DNA of 64,000 bases from Aurantimonas coralicida DSM 14790 (GTDB lineage: Bacteria > Pseudomonadota > Alphaproteobacteria > Rhizobiales > Rhizobiaceae): positions 248,001-312,000 of the forward strand of contig NZ_ATXK01000003.1 of the NCBI RefSeq assembly GCF_000421645.1, written 5' to 3'. This document shows positions 25,978 to 33,506 of the stretch, piece by piece (positions within the stretch are counted from its first letter, which is position 1; each line of letters begins with the position of its first letter). Under the pieces are notes generated by a model. It made no database searches, was not told the origin of the DNA, and saw nothing but the letters and a program-made list of their open reading frames with translations. A program made the translations under genes and the position numbers.

Positions 25978-26079
25978 GTTAACAAACTACCTTCACGACC
26001 AATGGGGGCGAGCGCAGGCGGGCCTCCGTGCGTCGCCTTAGCGGAATGCGGGCGAAGTTAGCACCGAGGGTAGAGTGTC
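25978..26079 (+). promoter_or_regulatory. Flagellin 1 upstream region, without the leader RNA of the other copies
   Basis: A TTAACTCCCCATTAAGG stretch and GTTAAC at 25978 lie about 100 bp upstream of flagellin 1. The pattern is GTTAAC-N8-TTCAC, a poor match to the 29-bp module of copies 3 to 8. None of the CATAGCGA, GGCATGATGCC or GTCCC/GGGAC leader elements is present, so this gene is likely controlled differently from copies 2 to 8. Confidence 0.5.
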
Positions 26080-27051
26080 ATGACCAGCATCAATACCAAT
26101 ATCGCGGCCATGGCGGCCTTGCAGACGCTGCAGGCGACCAACCGGTCGATGGATGCGACCCAGAACCGCATCTCGACGGGCTACCGTGTCGCCGAAGCCA
26201 AGGACAATGCCGCCTATTGGTCGATCGCCACGACCATGCGCTCGGACAACAAGGCCCTGTCGGCAGTCGAGGACTCGCTGGGTCTCGGCGCCGCGAAGGT
26301 CGACATCGCCTACACCGCGCTCGAAAGCGCCATCGACGTGGTCGACGAGATCAAGGCAAAGCTGGTCGCGGCCAGCGAGCCGGGTGTCGACAAGACCAAG
26401 ATCCAGTCGGAAATCAGCGAGCTGAAGAAGCAGCTTCAGAGCATCGCGTCCTCCGCCTCGTTCTCCGGCGAGAACTGGCTACAGAACGACGCCGCGGCCG
26501 CCGCCGGCTCCAAGGACATCGTCGCCTCCTTCAACCGCGACTCCACCGGCTCGGTCTCGATCGGCACGATCACCGTCGACGTGTCGGCGATGACCCTGAT
26601 CGGAACGGACAACGAGACCACCGGCGTTCTGACCAAGACCTATGATTCCGACGCGCTGCTCGCCACGCCAACCGGCACTCCCGTGAACTACCGGCTGATC
26701 GACGTGCCGGGCGAGACCACGGCCGCGGCCGGTACGGTGATCGAACTCGATAGCGCGACGACCCCGGCCGAAGTGAACGCCATGGTTCGCGTCGTGGACA
26801 AGATTCTGACCGACATGACCAATGTCGCCGCCAATCTCGGCGCGGCCAAGTCACGCATCGAGCTGCAGCAGAACTTCGTCTCCAGCCTGACCGACTCCAT
26901 TTCGTCGGGCATCGGCGCGCTGGTGGATGCGGACATGACCGAGGAATCGACCCGGCTGAAGGCACTGCAGACGCAGCAGCAGCTCGGCGTGCAGGCGCTG
27001 TCGATCGCCAATTCCTCGAGCCAGGCGATCCTGCAGCTCTTCCAGAACTAA
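26080..27051 (+). CDS. fla: Flagellin 1 (divergent copy)
   Basis: This 323-aa filament protein opens MTSINTNIAAMAALQTLQATNRSMDATQNRISTGYRV, less like the other seven copies, which share MTALQSLS. The C-terminal helix ends ADMTEESTRLKALQTQQQLGVQALSIANSSSQAILQLFQN instead of LFR. Its central domain (MTLIGTDNETTGVLTK, LLATPTGTPVNYRLIDV, VNAMVRVVDKIL) is close to that of flagellin 8, although the two genes are the first and last of the array. It may form the base segment of a complex filament. Confidence 0.97.
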   Translation: MTSINTNIAAMAALQTLQATNRSMDATQNRISTGYRVAEAKDNAAYWSIATTMRSDNKALSAVEDSLGLGAAKVDIAYTALESAIDVVDEIKAKLVAASEPGVDKTKIQSEISELKKQLQSIASSASFSGENWLQNDAAAAAGSKDIVASFNRDSTGSVSIGTITVDVSAMTLIGTDNETTGVLTKTYDSDALLATPTGTPVNYRLIDVPGETTAAAGTVIELDSATTPAEVNAMVRVVDKILTDMTNVAANLGAAKSRIELQQNFVSSLTDSISSGIGALVDADMTEESTRLKALQTQQQLGVQALSIANSSSQAILQLFQN

Positions 27052-27102
27052 TCGAAGCAACATTTCGGCGGCGCCCCTCGCGGTACGCCGGCGTGACGAA
27101 CG

Positions 27103-27127
27103 AAAGCCGCCCCCTGGGGCGGCTTTT
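27103..27127 (+). terminator. Terminator of flagellin 1
   Basis: AAAGCCGCCCC and GGGGCGGCTTTTT form an 11-bp stem with a two-base loop, ending in a T-run. Its sequence is unlike the common terminator used by copies 2 to 8. Confidence 0.85.
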
Positions 27128-27249
27128 TGCGTTCTGAAGTACGGCGCAGGCGGGCGAGGGGAGGCGGCCTGAAAGCCTCTGTTAACCATGAAAGACAACG
27201 GGGCGTTACCGTTAACGCCTCGGAAGGAGCCTGCCGCGATAGTCGTCCT

Positions 27250-27363
27250 CATAGCGATGCGTTCCACCTTGCAGGTCGGGAACGTAGGGCATGATGCCGT
27301 CTCGCTATGCCGGCCAACCCGGACTGTCCCCCCATTCAGTTTTCCGCGTTACGGGACATCATC
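27250..27363 (+). ncRNA. Structured flagellin leader, copy 2
   Basis: P1 pairs CATAGCGA (27250-27257) with TCGCTATG (27302-27309) by Watson-Crick pairs only. Inside are P2 (GCGTTCC with GGGAACG) and P3 (GGCATGATGCC, 27288-27298). Further on, GTCCC (27326-27330) can pair with GGGAC (27353-27357), which ends six bases before the start codon. The P2 arm has a sequence unlike the other copies but still pairs, which is covariation support. Confidence 0.65.
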
Positions 27364-28257
27364 ATGACCTCGATCAACACCAACGTGTCGGCAATGACGG
27401 CTCTCCAGAGCCTGTCGATGATCAACAGCAACCTCAACGAGACGCAGAGCCGCATCTCGACCGGCTACCGCGTCAACGCGGCGTCCGACAACGCCGCCTA
27501 CTGGTCGATCGCCACGACCATGCGATCGGACAACAAGGCGCTTGGCGCCGTCGAGGACGCGCTCGGCCTCGGCCAGGCCAAGCTGGACACCGCCTATACC
27601 GGCATGAAGGCCGCCATCGACGTGGTCGACGAGATCAAGGCGAAGCTGGTTGCCGCGCGCGAGCCGGGCGTCGACAAGACCAAGATCCAGGCGGAAATCA
27701 CCGAGTTGCAGGGCCAGCTCACCTCGATCGCGACCTCGGCCTCCTTCTCGGGCGAGAACTGGCTGTCGATCGGCACCGGCATCGTGGCCGGCACCAAGAC
27801 GATCGTGTCCTCGTTCAACCGCGCGGCCGACGCCTCGGTTTCGGTCAGCACCATCGGCGTCGACACCACCAAGACGAAGTTGTTCGATTTCGACAACAAC
27901 GACGGCATTCTGGACGTCGGACGCACCAACGGCACCGTCGTCTCCACCTTCACGATCACCGGTGCCACGGCAGACAACGTCATCTCCGCCATGATTTCGG
28001 ACGTGGACGAGGCGCTGCAGGCGATGACGACGGCCGCCTCGAACCTCGGCGCCGCCAAGAACCGCGTCGACATCCAGTCGGAATTCGTCTCGACCCTGCG
28101 CGACTCCATCGAGAAGGGCGTCGGCACGCTGGTCGATGCGGACATGACCGAAGAGTCGACCCGCCTGAAGGCGCTGCAGACGCAGCAGCAGCTGGGCGTC
28201 CAGGCGCTGTCGATCGCCAACTCCTCCTCGGAATCGCTGCTGGCGCTCTTCCGCTAA
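27364..28257 (+). CDS. fla: Flagellin 2
   Basis: This 297-aa flagellin starts at ATG 27364; the in-frame extension to 27307 lies in the structured leader. The terminal helices match the common type (MTSINTNVSAMTALQSLSMINSNLNETQSRISTGYRVNAASDNAAYWS and NLGAAKNRVDIQSEFVSTLRDSIEKG), with SSSESLLALFR at the end. The short central part (VDTTKTKLFDFDNNDGILDVGRTNGTVVSTF) is of the same class as in flagellins 5 and 7. It is secreted through the type III pore to form the filament. Confidence 0.97.
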   Translation: MTSINTNVSAMTALQSLSMINSNLNETQSRISTGYRVNAASDNAAYWSIATTMRSDNKALGAVEDALGLGQAKLDTAYTGMKAAIDVVDEIKAKLVAAREPGVDKTKIQAEITELQGQLTSIATSASFSGENWLSIGTGIVAGTKTIVSSFNRAADASVSVSTIGVDTTKTKLFDFDNNDGILDVGRTNGTVVSTFTITGATADNVISAMISDVDEALQAMTTAASNLGAAKNRVDIQSEFVSTLRDSIEKGVGTLVDADMTEESTRLKALQTQQQLGVQALSIANSSSESLLALFR

Positions 28258-28284
28258 GACACCACCCACAACTACTGAGATCGA

Positions 28285-28315
28285 CGGGTCCGGCCGCAAG
28301 GCCGGGCCCGTTTTG
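28285..28315 (+). terminator. Common flagellin terminator, copy 2
   Basis: CGGGTCCGGCC and GGCCGGGCCCG pair around a GCAA tetraloop and are followed by TTTT. The 30-bp core is repeated after flagellins 3 to 8. Confidence 0.9.
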
Positions 28316-28417
28316 CGTTGCAGGCGGTCTCTGTCGGACAGGGCAGGAATGCCCACCGCCCGGTGACGGAAAGCGGCGCAATCCGGCCTGCGTCAGAAAT
28401 TGCTGGAAACAGAAAGC

Positions 28418-28446
28418 GTTAACCACCTTCCTTAGGTGCTTGGTAG
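28418..28446 (+). promoter_or_regulatory. Flagellin upstream module, copy 3
   Basis: GTTAAC, eight bases, TTAGG, then GGTAG at the end give a 29-bp module located 51 bp before the leader P1. The same geometry is kept before flagellins 4 to 8. It is a candidate activator site and -35 region. Confidence 0.5.
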
Positions 28447-28468
28447 CCAGCTACTGGCATGGTGTGCC

Positions 28469-28577
28469 TATAGCGAGGTGGCCGATCGTTCAGGGGCCAC
28501 GGGCATGATGCCGTTTCGTTATGCCGGCCGATCCGGACTGTCCCCCTGTTCATTTTTCTGCGTTACGGGACACCATC
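28469..28577 (+). ncRNA. Structured flagellin leader, copy 3
   Basis: P1 pairs TATAGCGA (28469-28476) with TCGTTATG (28516-28523) using wobble pairs. P2 is GTGGCC with GGCCAC, perfect. P3 is GGCATGATGCC. GTCCC and GGGAC pair across the last 40 bases before ATG 28578. Confidence 0.65.
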
Positions 28578-29537
28578 ATGACCTCGATCAACACCAATAC
28601 GTCGGCGATGACGGCTCTCCAGAGCCTGTCGATGATCAACAGCAACCTCGACGAGACCCAGAACCGCATCTCGACCGGCTTCCGCGTCGGTGCGGCATCC
28701 GACAACGCCGCCTATTGGTCGATCGCCACCACCATGCGCTCGGACAACAAGGCGCTCGGCGCTGTCGAGGACGCACTCGGCCTTGGCCAGGCGAAGGTCG
28801 ACACCGCTTACACCGGTATGAAAGCCGCCATCGACGTCGTCGATGAGATGAAAGCGAAGCTCGTCGCAGCGCGTGAGCCGGGCGTCGACAAGACCAAGAT
28901 CCAGGCCGAAATTACCGAACTGCAGGGCCAGCTGACATCGATTGCGACCTCGGCATCGTTCTCGGGCGAGAACTGGCTGTCGGTCGATTCCACGGCACCG
29001 GCCAACGCCACCAAGTCGGTCGTCGCCTCCTTCAACCGTGACAGCGCAGGCGCCGTCTCCGTCGGCACGATCGAGATCGACACCTCGAAGACCAAGCTGT
29101 TCGATGCGGCCACGGATGCGGCGTCTGCCGGTACCGGCATCCTCGATGGCAAGTACAGCGCGGCCAACGGCAGCTACCTTGCCACTCAGACCGACCCTGG
29201 CTTTACCGTCTCGACCCTCAACATCTCGGCCCTGACGGACGCTGCCGGCGACGTGACGACGCTGAACTCCTACATCAGCGGTGTCGACGACGCCCTCCAG
29301 CGGATGACGACGGCTGCCTCGAACCTCGGCGCCGCCAAGAGCCGCATGGATATCCAGTCGGAGTTCGTCTCCAACCTGCGCGATTCCATCGAGAAGGGTG
29401 TCGGCACGCTGGTCGATGCGGACATGACGGAAGAGTCGACCCGCCTGAAGGCGCTGCAGACGCAGCAGCAGCTGGGCGTCCAGGCGCTGTCGATCGCCAA
29501 CTCCTCCTCGCAGTCGCTGCTGTCGCTCTTCCGCTAA
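28578..29537 (+). CDS. fla: Flagellin 3
   Basis: This 319-aa flagellin starts at ATG 28578; the frame extends upstream to 28521 only within the leader. The ends are of the common type, and the C-terminus reads SSSQSLLSLFR, shared with copies 5 to 7. The central domain is longer and distinct (KLFDAATDAASAGTGILDGKYSAANGSYLATQTDPGF followed by ISALTDAAGDVTTLNSYISGVDD). It is therefore a separate surface variant on a shared filament core. Confidence 0.97.
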   Translation: MTSINTNTSAMTALQSLSMINSNLDETQNRISTGFRVGAASDNAAYWSIATTMRSDNKALGAVEDALGLGQAKVDTAYTGMKAAIDVVDEMKAKLVAAREPGVDKTKIQAEITELQGQLTSIATSASFSGENWLSVDSTAPANATKSVVASFNRDSAGAVSVGTIEIDTSKTKLFDAATDAASAGTGILDGKYSAANGSYLATQTDPGFTVSTLNISALTDAAGDVTTLNSYISGVDDALQRMTTAASNLGAAKSRMDIQSEFVSNLRDSIEKGVGTLVDADMTEESTRLKALQTQQQLGVQALSIANSSSQSLLSLFR

Positions 29538-29564
29538 CACACGACAACCCGACACTGAGATCGA

Positions 29565-29595
29565 CGGGTCCGGCCGCAAGGCCGGGCCCGTTTTT
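29565..29595 (+). terminator. Common flagellin terminator, copy 3
   Basis: This is the same CGGGTCCGGCC-GCAA-GGCCGGGCCCG hairpin followed by TTTTT. The preceding GACACTGAGATCGA is also shared with copy 5. Confidence 0.9.
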
Positions 29596-29700
29596 GCATG
29601 CGCGGATAGGCGGCCGGCAGGGGCTTAATGAGATGACCGTCATCGATGGCAGGATAGTTGCAACTTGCTATGGTTTCGAATTTGCGTTGAAAAAGAATAC

Positions 29701-29729
29701 GTTAACCACCTTCCTTAGGCGCTTGGTAG
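29701..29729 (+). promoter_or_regulatory. Flagellin upstream module, copy 4
   Basis: GTTAAC-CACCTTCC-TTAGG and a closing GGTAG give exactly 29 bp, 51 bp from start to the leader P1. It is nearly identical to the copy 3 module. Confidence 0.5.
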
Positions 29730-29751
29730 CCAGCCGCTGGCATGTTGCGGG

Positions 29752-29854
29752 CATAGCGAGGTGGCCGGTCGGGCCACGGGCATGACGCCGTTTCGCTATC
29801 CCGGCCAGCCCGGACTGTCCCCCCTGTTCATTTTCCGCGTTACGGGACACCAAT
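29752..29854 (+). ncRNA. Structured flagellin leader, copy 4
   Basis: P1 pairs CATAGCGA (29752-29759) with TCGCTATC (29793-29800), seven of eight pairs. P2 is GTGGCC-GGTCG-GGCCAC, perfect. P3 (GGCATGACGCC) is weakened to GGC/GCC. The GTCCC/GGGAC stem is kept. This is the shortest leader of the group. Confidence 0.6.
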
Positions 29855-30817
29855 ATGACCTCGATCAACACCAACGTGTCGGCGATGACGGCTCTCCAGA
29901 GCCTGTCGATGATCAACAGCAATCTCGACGAGACCCAGAACCGCATTTCGACCGGCTTCCGCGTCGGTGCGGCTTCCGACAACGCCGCCTACTGGTCGAT
30001 CGCCACCACGATGCGTTCGGACAACAAGGCGCTCGGCGCGGTCGAAGACGCGCTCGGCCTCGGCCAGGCGAAGGTCGACACGGCCTATACCGGCATGAAG
30101 GCTGCCATCGACGTTGTCGACGAGATCAAGACCAAGCTGGTTGCCGCGCGCGAGCCTGGCGTCGATCGCAACAAGATCCAGTCGGAGATCGCCGAACTGA
30201 AGAACCAGCTGACGTCGATCTCCGAGTCGGCGTCGTTCTCCGGCGAGAACTGGCTGAATTTCGACGGTGCGGCCGTCACCAAGAACGTCGTCGCCTCGTT
30301 CAACCGCAGCAGCGCCGGCGCCGTCTCGGTCGGAACGATCGCCATCGACGCCTCGGCCGTGAAGCTGATCGGCACCGACGGTGCCGCGACCGATGACGGC
30401 ATCCTCAACAAGGATGCGCTGATCGGTGACGATGCCACGAAGATCGCCGGCAACGTCATGGACATCGACATCAGCACGGCAGTCCTCGACCAGGCCGCGG
30501 TGGATGCTGCCTACCTGGGGGCCGAGACCGTCGAGACCGTCATCGACGCGATGATCACGAATGTCGATACGGCGCTGAAGAGCATGACGACCGCAGCCTC
30601 CAATCTCGGTGCTGCCCAGAGCCGCATGGATATCCAGTCGGAGTTCGTCTCCAACCTGCGCGATTCCATCGAGAAGGGTGTCGGCACGCTGGTCGATGCG
30701 GACATGACCGAAGAATCGACCCGCCTGAAGGCGCTGCAGACGCAGCAGCAGCTCGGCGTCCAGGCGCTGTCGATCGCCAACTCGTCCTCGCAGTCGCTGA
30801 TGTCGCTGTTCCGCTAA
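29855..30817 (+). CDS. fla: Flagellin 4
   Basis: This 320-aa flagellin has an N-terminus nearly identical to flagellin 3 up to about residue 90, but the middle has changed to LKNQLTSISESASFSGENWLNFDG. The variable domain is unique (SAVKLIGTDGAATDDGILNKDALIGDDATKIAGNVMDIDISTAVLDQAAVDAAYLG). It ends SSSQSLMSLFR. Confidence 0.97.
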   Translation: MTSINTNVSAMTALQSLSMINSNLDETQNRISTGFRVGAASDNAAYWSIATTMRSDNKALGAVEDALGLGQAKVDTAYTGMKAAIDVVDEIKTKLVAAREPGVDRNKIQSEIAELKNQLTSISESASFSGENWLNFDGAAVTKNVVASFNRSSAGAVSVGTIAIDASAVKLIGTDGAATDDGILNKDALIGDDATKIAGNVMDIDISTAVLDQAAVDAAYLGAETVETVIDAMITNVDTALKSMTTAASNLGAAQSRMDIQSEFVSNLRDSIEKGVGTLVDADMTEESTRLKALQTQQQLGVQALSIANSSSQSLMSLFR

Positions 30818-30844
30818 TCCGGAACGCAGTCATTCTGAAGCGAA

Positions 30845-30875
30845 CGGGTCCGGCCGCAAGGCCGGGCCCGTTTTG
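30845..30875 (+). terminator. Common flagellin terminator, copy 4
   Basis: CGGGTCCGGCC-GCAA-GGCCGGGCCCG followed by TTTT. The bases before the hairpin (CGAA) match copy 8 rather than copies 2, 3 and 5. Confidence 0.9.
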
Positions 30876-30949
30876 CGTTTGGGGGAGGGGCAGCCCGCAT
30901 CTTAGCATTTGATTCAGGATGAACTTTGAAGCGAAAGTCGGCAGACGCC

Positions 30950-30978
30950 GTTAACTATCAAACTTAAGTAGTGAGTAG
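30950..30978 (+). promoter_or_regulatory. Flagellin upstream module, copy 5
   Basis: GTTAAC-TATCAAAC-TTAAG and a closing GAGTAG variant keep the 29-bp geometry, 51 bp before the leader P1. Confidence 0.48.
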
Positions 30979-31000
30979 GCCCGGCGGCGCAAGGTAGCGC

Positions 31001-31112
31001 CATAGCGAGGTGACGGGCGTAGGGAACGCCGGTCACGGGCATGATGCCGCTTCGTTATACCGGCCGGCCCGGACTGTCCCCTGTTTGAAATTCCGCGTTA
31101 CGGGACAACACC
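31001..31112 (+). ncRNA. Structured flagellin leader, copy 5
   Basis: P1 pairs CATAGCGA (31001-31008) with TCGTTATA (31052-31059), seven of eight pairs. P2 is GTGAC-G-GGCGT against ACGCC-G-GTCAC, a ten-pair arm with one G/G mismatch. P3 and the GTCCC/GGGAC stem are intact. Confidence 0.65.
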
Positions 31113-32006
31113 ATGACCTCGATCAATACCAATACTTCGGCCATGACGGCGCTGCAGAGCCTGTCGGCGATCAACAGCAGCCTCGACGAGACCCAGAACC
31201 GCATCTCGACCGGTTACCGCGTCGGTGCGGCGTCCGACAACGCGGCCTACTGGTCGATCGCCACGACTATGCGCTCCGACAACAAGGCGCTCGGCGCCGT
31301 CGAAGACGCCCTCGGTCTCGGCCAGGCCAAGGTCGACACGGCCTATACCGGCATGACCGCCGCGATCGACGTGGTCGACGAGATCAAGACCAAGCTGGTT
31401 GCGGCGCGCGAGCCGGGTGTCGACAAGACCAAGATCCAGTCCGAAATCAAGGAACTGCAGGGTCAGCTGACCTCGATCGCGTCCTCCGCCTCGTTCTCGG
31501 GCGAGAACTGGCTGTCGATCGGCACGGGTATCACGGCCGGCACCAAGAATGTCGTTGCCTCGTTCAACCGCGCCGCTGACGGCACGGTCTCGGTCGGCAC
31601 CATCGGCGTCGACACCACCAAGACCAAACTGTTCGATACCGACGGTACGAACGGCATCCTGGACGGTGCGCGCTCGGGATCGACCGTCGTGTCGACGCTG
31701 GCGCTGACCGGTGCGACCAGCGACGCGGACATCTCGACGATGATCTCGGACGTCGACGAAGCGATCGGGCTGATGACGACCGCCGCCTCGAACCTCGGCG
31801 CCGCCAAGAGCCGCATGGATATCCAGTCGGAGTTCGTCTCCAACCTGCGCGATTCCATCGAGAAGGGTGTCGGCACGCTGGTCGATGCGGACATGACGGA
31901 AGAGTCGACCCGGCTGAAGGCGCTGCAGACGCAGCAGCAGCTGGGCGTCCAGGCGCTGTCGATCGCCAACTCCTCCTCGCAGTCGCTGCTGTCGCTCTTC
32001 CGCTAA
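31113..32006 (+). CDS. fla: Flagellin 5
   Basis: This 297-aa flagellin shares MTALQSLSAINSSLD with copies 6 and 8. Its short central domain (VDTTKTKLFDTDGTNGILDGARSGSTVVSTLALTGATSD) belongs with copies 2 and 7. The C-terminal ~75 residues equal those of flagellin 3 almost exactly. Copy 5 looks like a mosaic of ends from one group and a centre from another. Confidence 0.97.
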   Translation: MTSINTNTSAMTALQSLSAINSSLDETQNRISTGYRVGAASDNAAYWSIATTMRSDNKALGAVEDALGLGQAKVDTAYTGMTAAIDVVDEIKTKLVAAREPGVDKTKIQSEIKELQGQLTSIASSASFSGENWLSIGTGITAGTKNVVASFNRAADGTVSVGTIGVDTTKTKLFDTDGTNGILDGARSGSTVVSTLALTGATSDADISTMISDVDEAIGLMTTAASNLGAAKSRMDIQSEFVSNLRDSIEKGVGTLVDADMTEESTRLKALQTQQQLGVQALSIANSSSQSLLSLFR

Positions 32007-32033
32007 CACACGACAACTCGACACTGAGATCGA

Positions 32034-32064
32034 CGGGTCCGGCCGCAAGGCCGGGCCCGTTTTC
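32034..32064 (+). terminator. Common flagellin terminator, copy 5
   Basis: CGGGTCCGGCC-GCAA-GGCCGGGCCCG followed by TTTT, with the same upstream GACACTGAGAT as copy 3. Confidence 0.9.
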
Positions 32065-32144
32065 GCGTGAGGGGAGGGCATGTGGCCGGCCGGACCCTTA
32101 GCAATTCATTCAGGATGGCGCACGAAGCAGCCTCTGCCGAAGTC

Positions 32145-32173
32145 GTTAACCAACAACCTTAAGTAGCCGGTAG
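32145..32173 (+). promoter_or_regulatory. Flagellin upstream module, copy 6
   Basis: GTTAAC-CAACAACC-TTAAG and closing GGTAG span 29 bp, 52 bp before the leader P1. A GCCGATGG lies about 15 bp after TTAAG, which superficially recalls a sigma28 -10 box but is not conserved in the other copies. Confidence 0.5.
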
Positions 32174-32196
32174 CTGATGCCGGCCGATGGTGTCCC

Positions 32197-32306
32197 CATA
32201 GCGAGGTGACGGGCGTAGATCGCCGGTCACGGGCATGATGCCGCTTCGTTATGCCGGCCGATCCGGACTGTCCCCTGTTTGAAATTCCGCGTTACGGGAC
32301 AACACA
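32197..32306 (+). ncRNA. Structured flagellin leader, copy 6
   Basis: P1 pairs CATAGCGA (32197-32204) with TCGTTATG (32246-32253), all eight bases with one G/U. P2 is GTGAC-G-GGCG against CGCC-G-GTCAC. P3 GGCATGATGCC and the GTCCC/GGGAC stem are present. Confidence 0.65.
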
Positions 32307-33194
32307 ATGACCTCTATCAACACCAATACGTCGGCAATGACGGCTCTGCAGAGCCTGTCGGCGATCAACAGCAGCCTCGACCAGACCCAGAACCGCATCT
32401 CCACCGGCTACCGCGTCGGTGCGGCGTCGGACAATGCCGCCTACTGGTCGATCGCGACCACGATGCGCTCGGACAACAAGGCGCTCGGCGCGGTCGAAGA
32501 CGCCCTTGGCCTTGGCCAGGCGAAGGTCGACACGGCCTACACCGGCATGACCGCCGCCATCGACGTCGTCGATGAGATGAAGGCGAAGCTGGTCGCCGCC
32601 AAGGAGCCGGGCGTCGACAAGACCAAGATCCAGTCCGAACTCAAGGAGCTTCAGGGACAGCTGAAGTCCATCGCGACGGCGGCCTCCTTCTCCGGCGAGA
32701 ACTGGCTGGCAACGGACAACACCGCGAGCCGCTCAATCGTCGCCTCCTTCAACAGGGATTCCGGTGGAAACGTCAGCGTCGGCACCATTAGCGTTGCCGT
32801 AACGTCGACCCAGCTGATGGATGCAGCTGGCGCCGCCGGTGGAACCCTCGGTACCAATGGTGCGGCCAGCGGCGTTTCCGTGCTCGCGATGGACATCTCG
32901 GCGGCCAACGATACCGCGCTGACAAACATGATCACCGACGTCGATACGGCGATCAAGACCATGACGACGGCCGCCTCGAACCTCGGCGCTGCCAAGAACC
33001 GCATGGACATCCAGTCGGAGTTCGTCTCCAACCTGCGTGACTCCATCGAGAAGGGTGTGGGCACGCTGGTCGATGCCGACATGACGGAAGAGTCGACCCG
33101 CCTGAAGGCGCTGCAGACACAGCAGCAGCTGGGCGTCCAGGCGCTGTCGATCGCCAACTCCTCTTCGCAGTCACTGCTGTCGCTCTTCCGTTAG
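32307..33194 (+). CDS. fla: Flagellin 6
   Basis: This 295-aa flagellin is the shortest of the array. Its N-terminus (SAINSSLDQTQNRISTGYRVGAASDN) is identical to flagellin 8 over a long stretch. The central domain is unique (VAVTSTQLMDAAGAAGGTLGTNGAASGVSVLAMDISAAND). It ends SSSQSLLSLFR. Confidence 0.97.
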   Translation: MTSINTNTSAMTALQSLSAINSSLDQTQNRISTGYRVGAASDNAAYWSIATTMRSDNKALGAVEDALGLGQAKVDTAYTGMTAAIDVVDEMKAKLVAAKEPGVDKTKIQSELKELQGQLKSIATAASFSGENWLATDNTASRSIVASFNRDSGGNVSVGTISVAVTSTQLMDAAGAAGGTLGTNGAASGVSVLAMDISAANDTALTNMITDVDTAIKTMTTAASNLGAAKNRMDIQSEFVSNLRDSIEKGVGTLVDADMTEESTRLKALQTQQQLGVQALSIANSSSQSLLSLFR

Positions 33195-33221
33195 GACACG
33201 ACACCTCGACACTGAGATAGA

Positions 33222-33252
33222 CGGGTCCGGCCGCAAGGCCGGGCCCGTTTTC
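33222..33252 (+). terminator. Common flagellin terminator, copy 6
   Basis: CGGGTCCGGCC-GCAA-GGCCGGGCCCG followed by TTTT. It is preceded by GAGATAGA, as in copy 7. Confidence 0.9.
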
Positions 33253-33343
33253 GCGTTGATGCGGGCGCTTATTGTCGCGATTGCGCAAGGTTTCATTAGA
33301 GCTTGATTCAGGATCGCGAGGCAAAGACCGAAGCGGATCCGGC

Positions 33344-33372
33344 GTTAACTCTCAAACTTAAGTAGCCGGTAG
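33344..33372 (+). promoter_or_regulatory. Flagellin upstream module, copy 7
   Basis: GTTAAC-TCTCAAAC-TTAAG and closing GGTAG span 29 bp, 52 bp before the leader P1. Confidence 0.5.
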
Positions 33373-33395
33373 TCGATGCCGGCCGAAGGTGCCCC

Positions 33396-33506
33396 CATAG
33401 CGAGGTGGCCGATGAAGAGATCGTCGCTCACGGGCATGATGCCGCTTCGTTATGCCGGCCAATCCGGACTGTCCCCTGTTTGAAATCCGCGTTACGGGAC
33501 AACACA
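33396..33506 (+). ncRNA. Structured flagellin leader, copy 7
   Basis: P1 pairs CATAGCGA (33396-33403) with TCGTTATG (33447-33454). P2 is GTGGCCGATGA-AGAGA-TCGTCGCTCAC, eleven positions with one C/C mismatch. P3 and the GTCCC/GGGAC stem are intact. Confidence 0.65.

Noticed and set aside
27291-28508. Long alternate-frame ORFs within the flagellin genes (for example 405 codons)
   Set aside because: They share sequence with real flagellins in another frame, run through terminators and leaders, and are rich in R, G and H.
32159-32193. Sigma28-type promoter (TTAAG, spacer, GCCGATGG) before flagellin 6
   Set aside because: The GCCGATGG half is not conserved in the other copies, while the GTTAAC/TTAAG/GGTAG module is. 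The match is likely chance.
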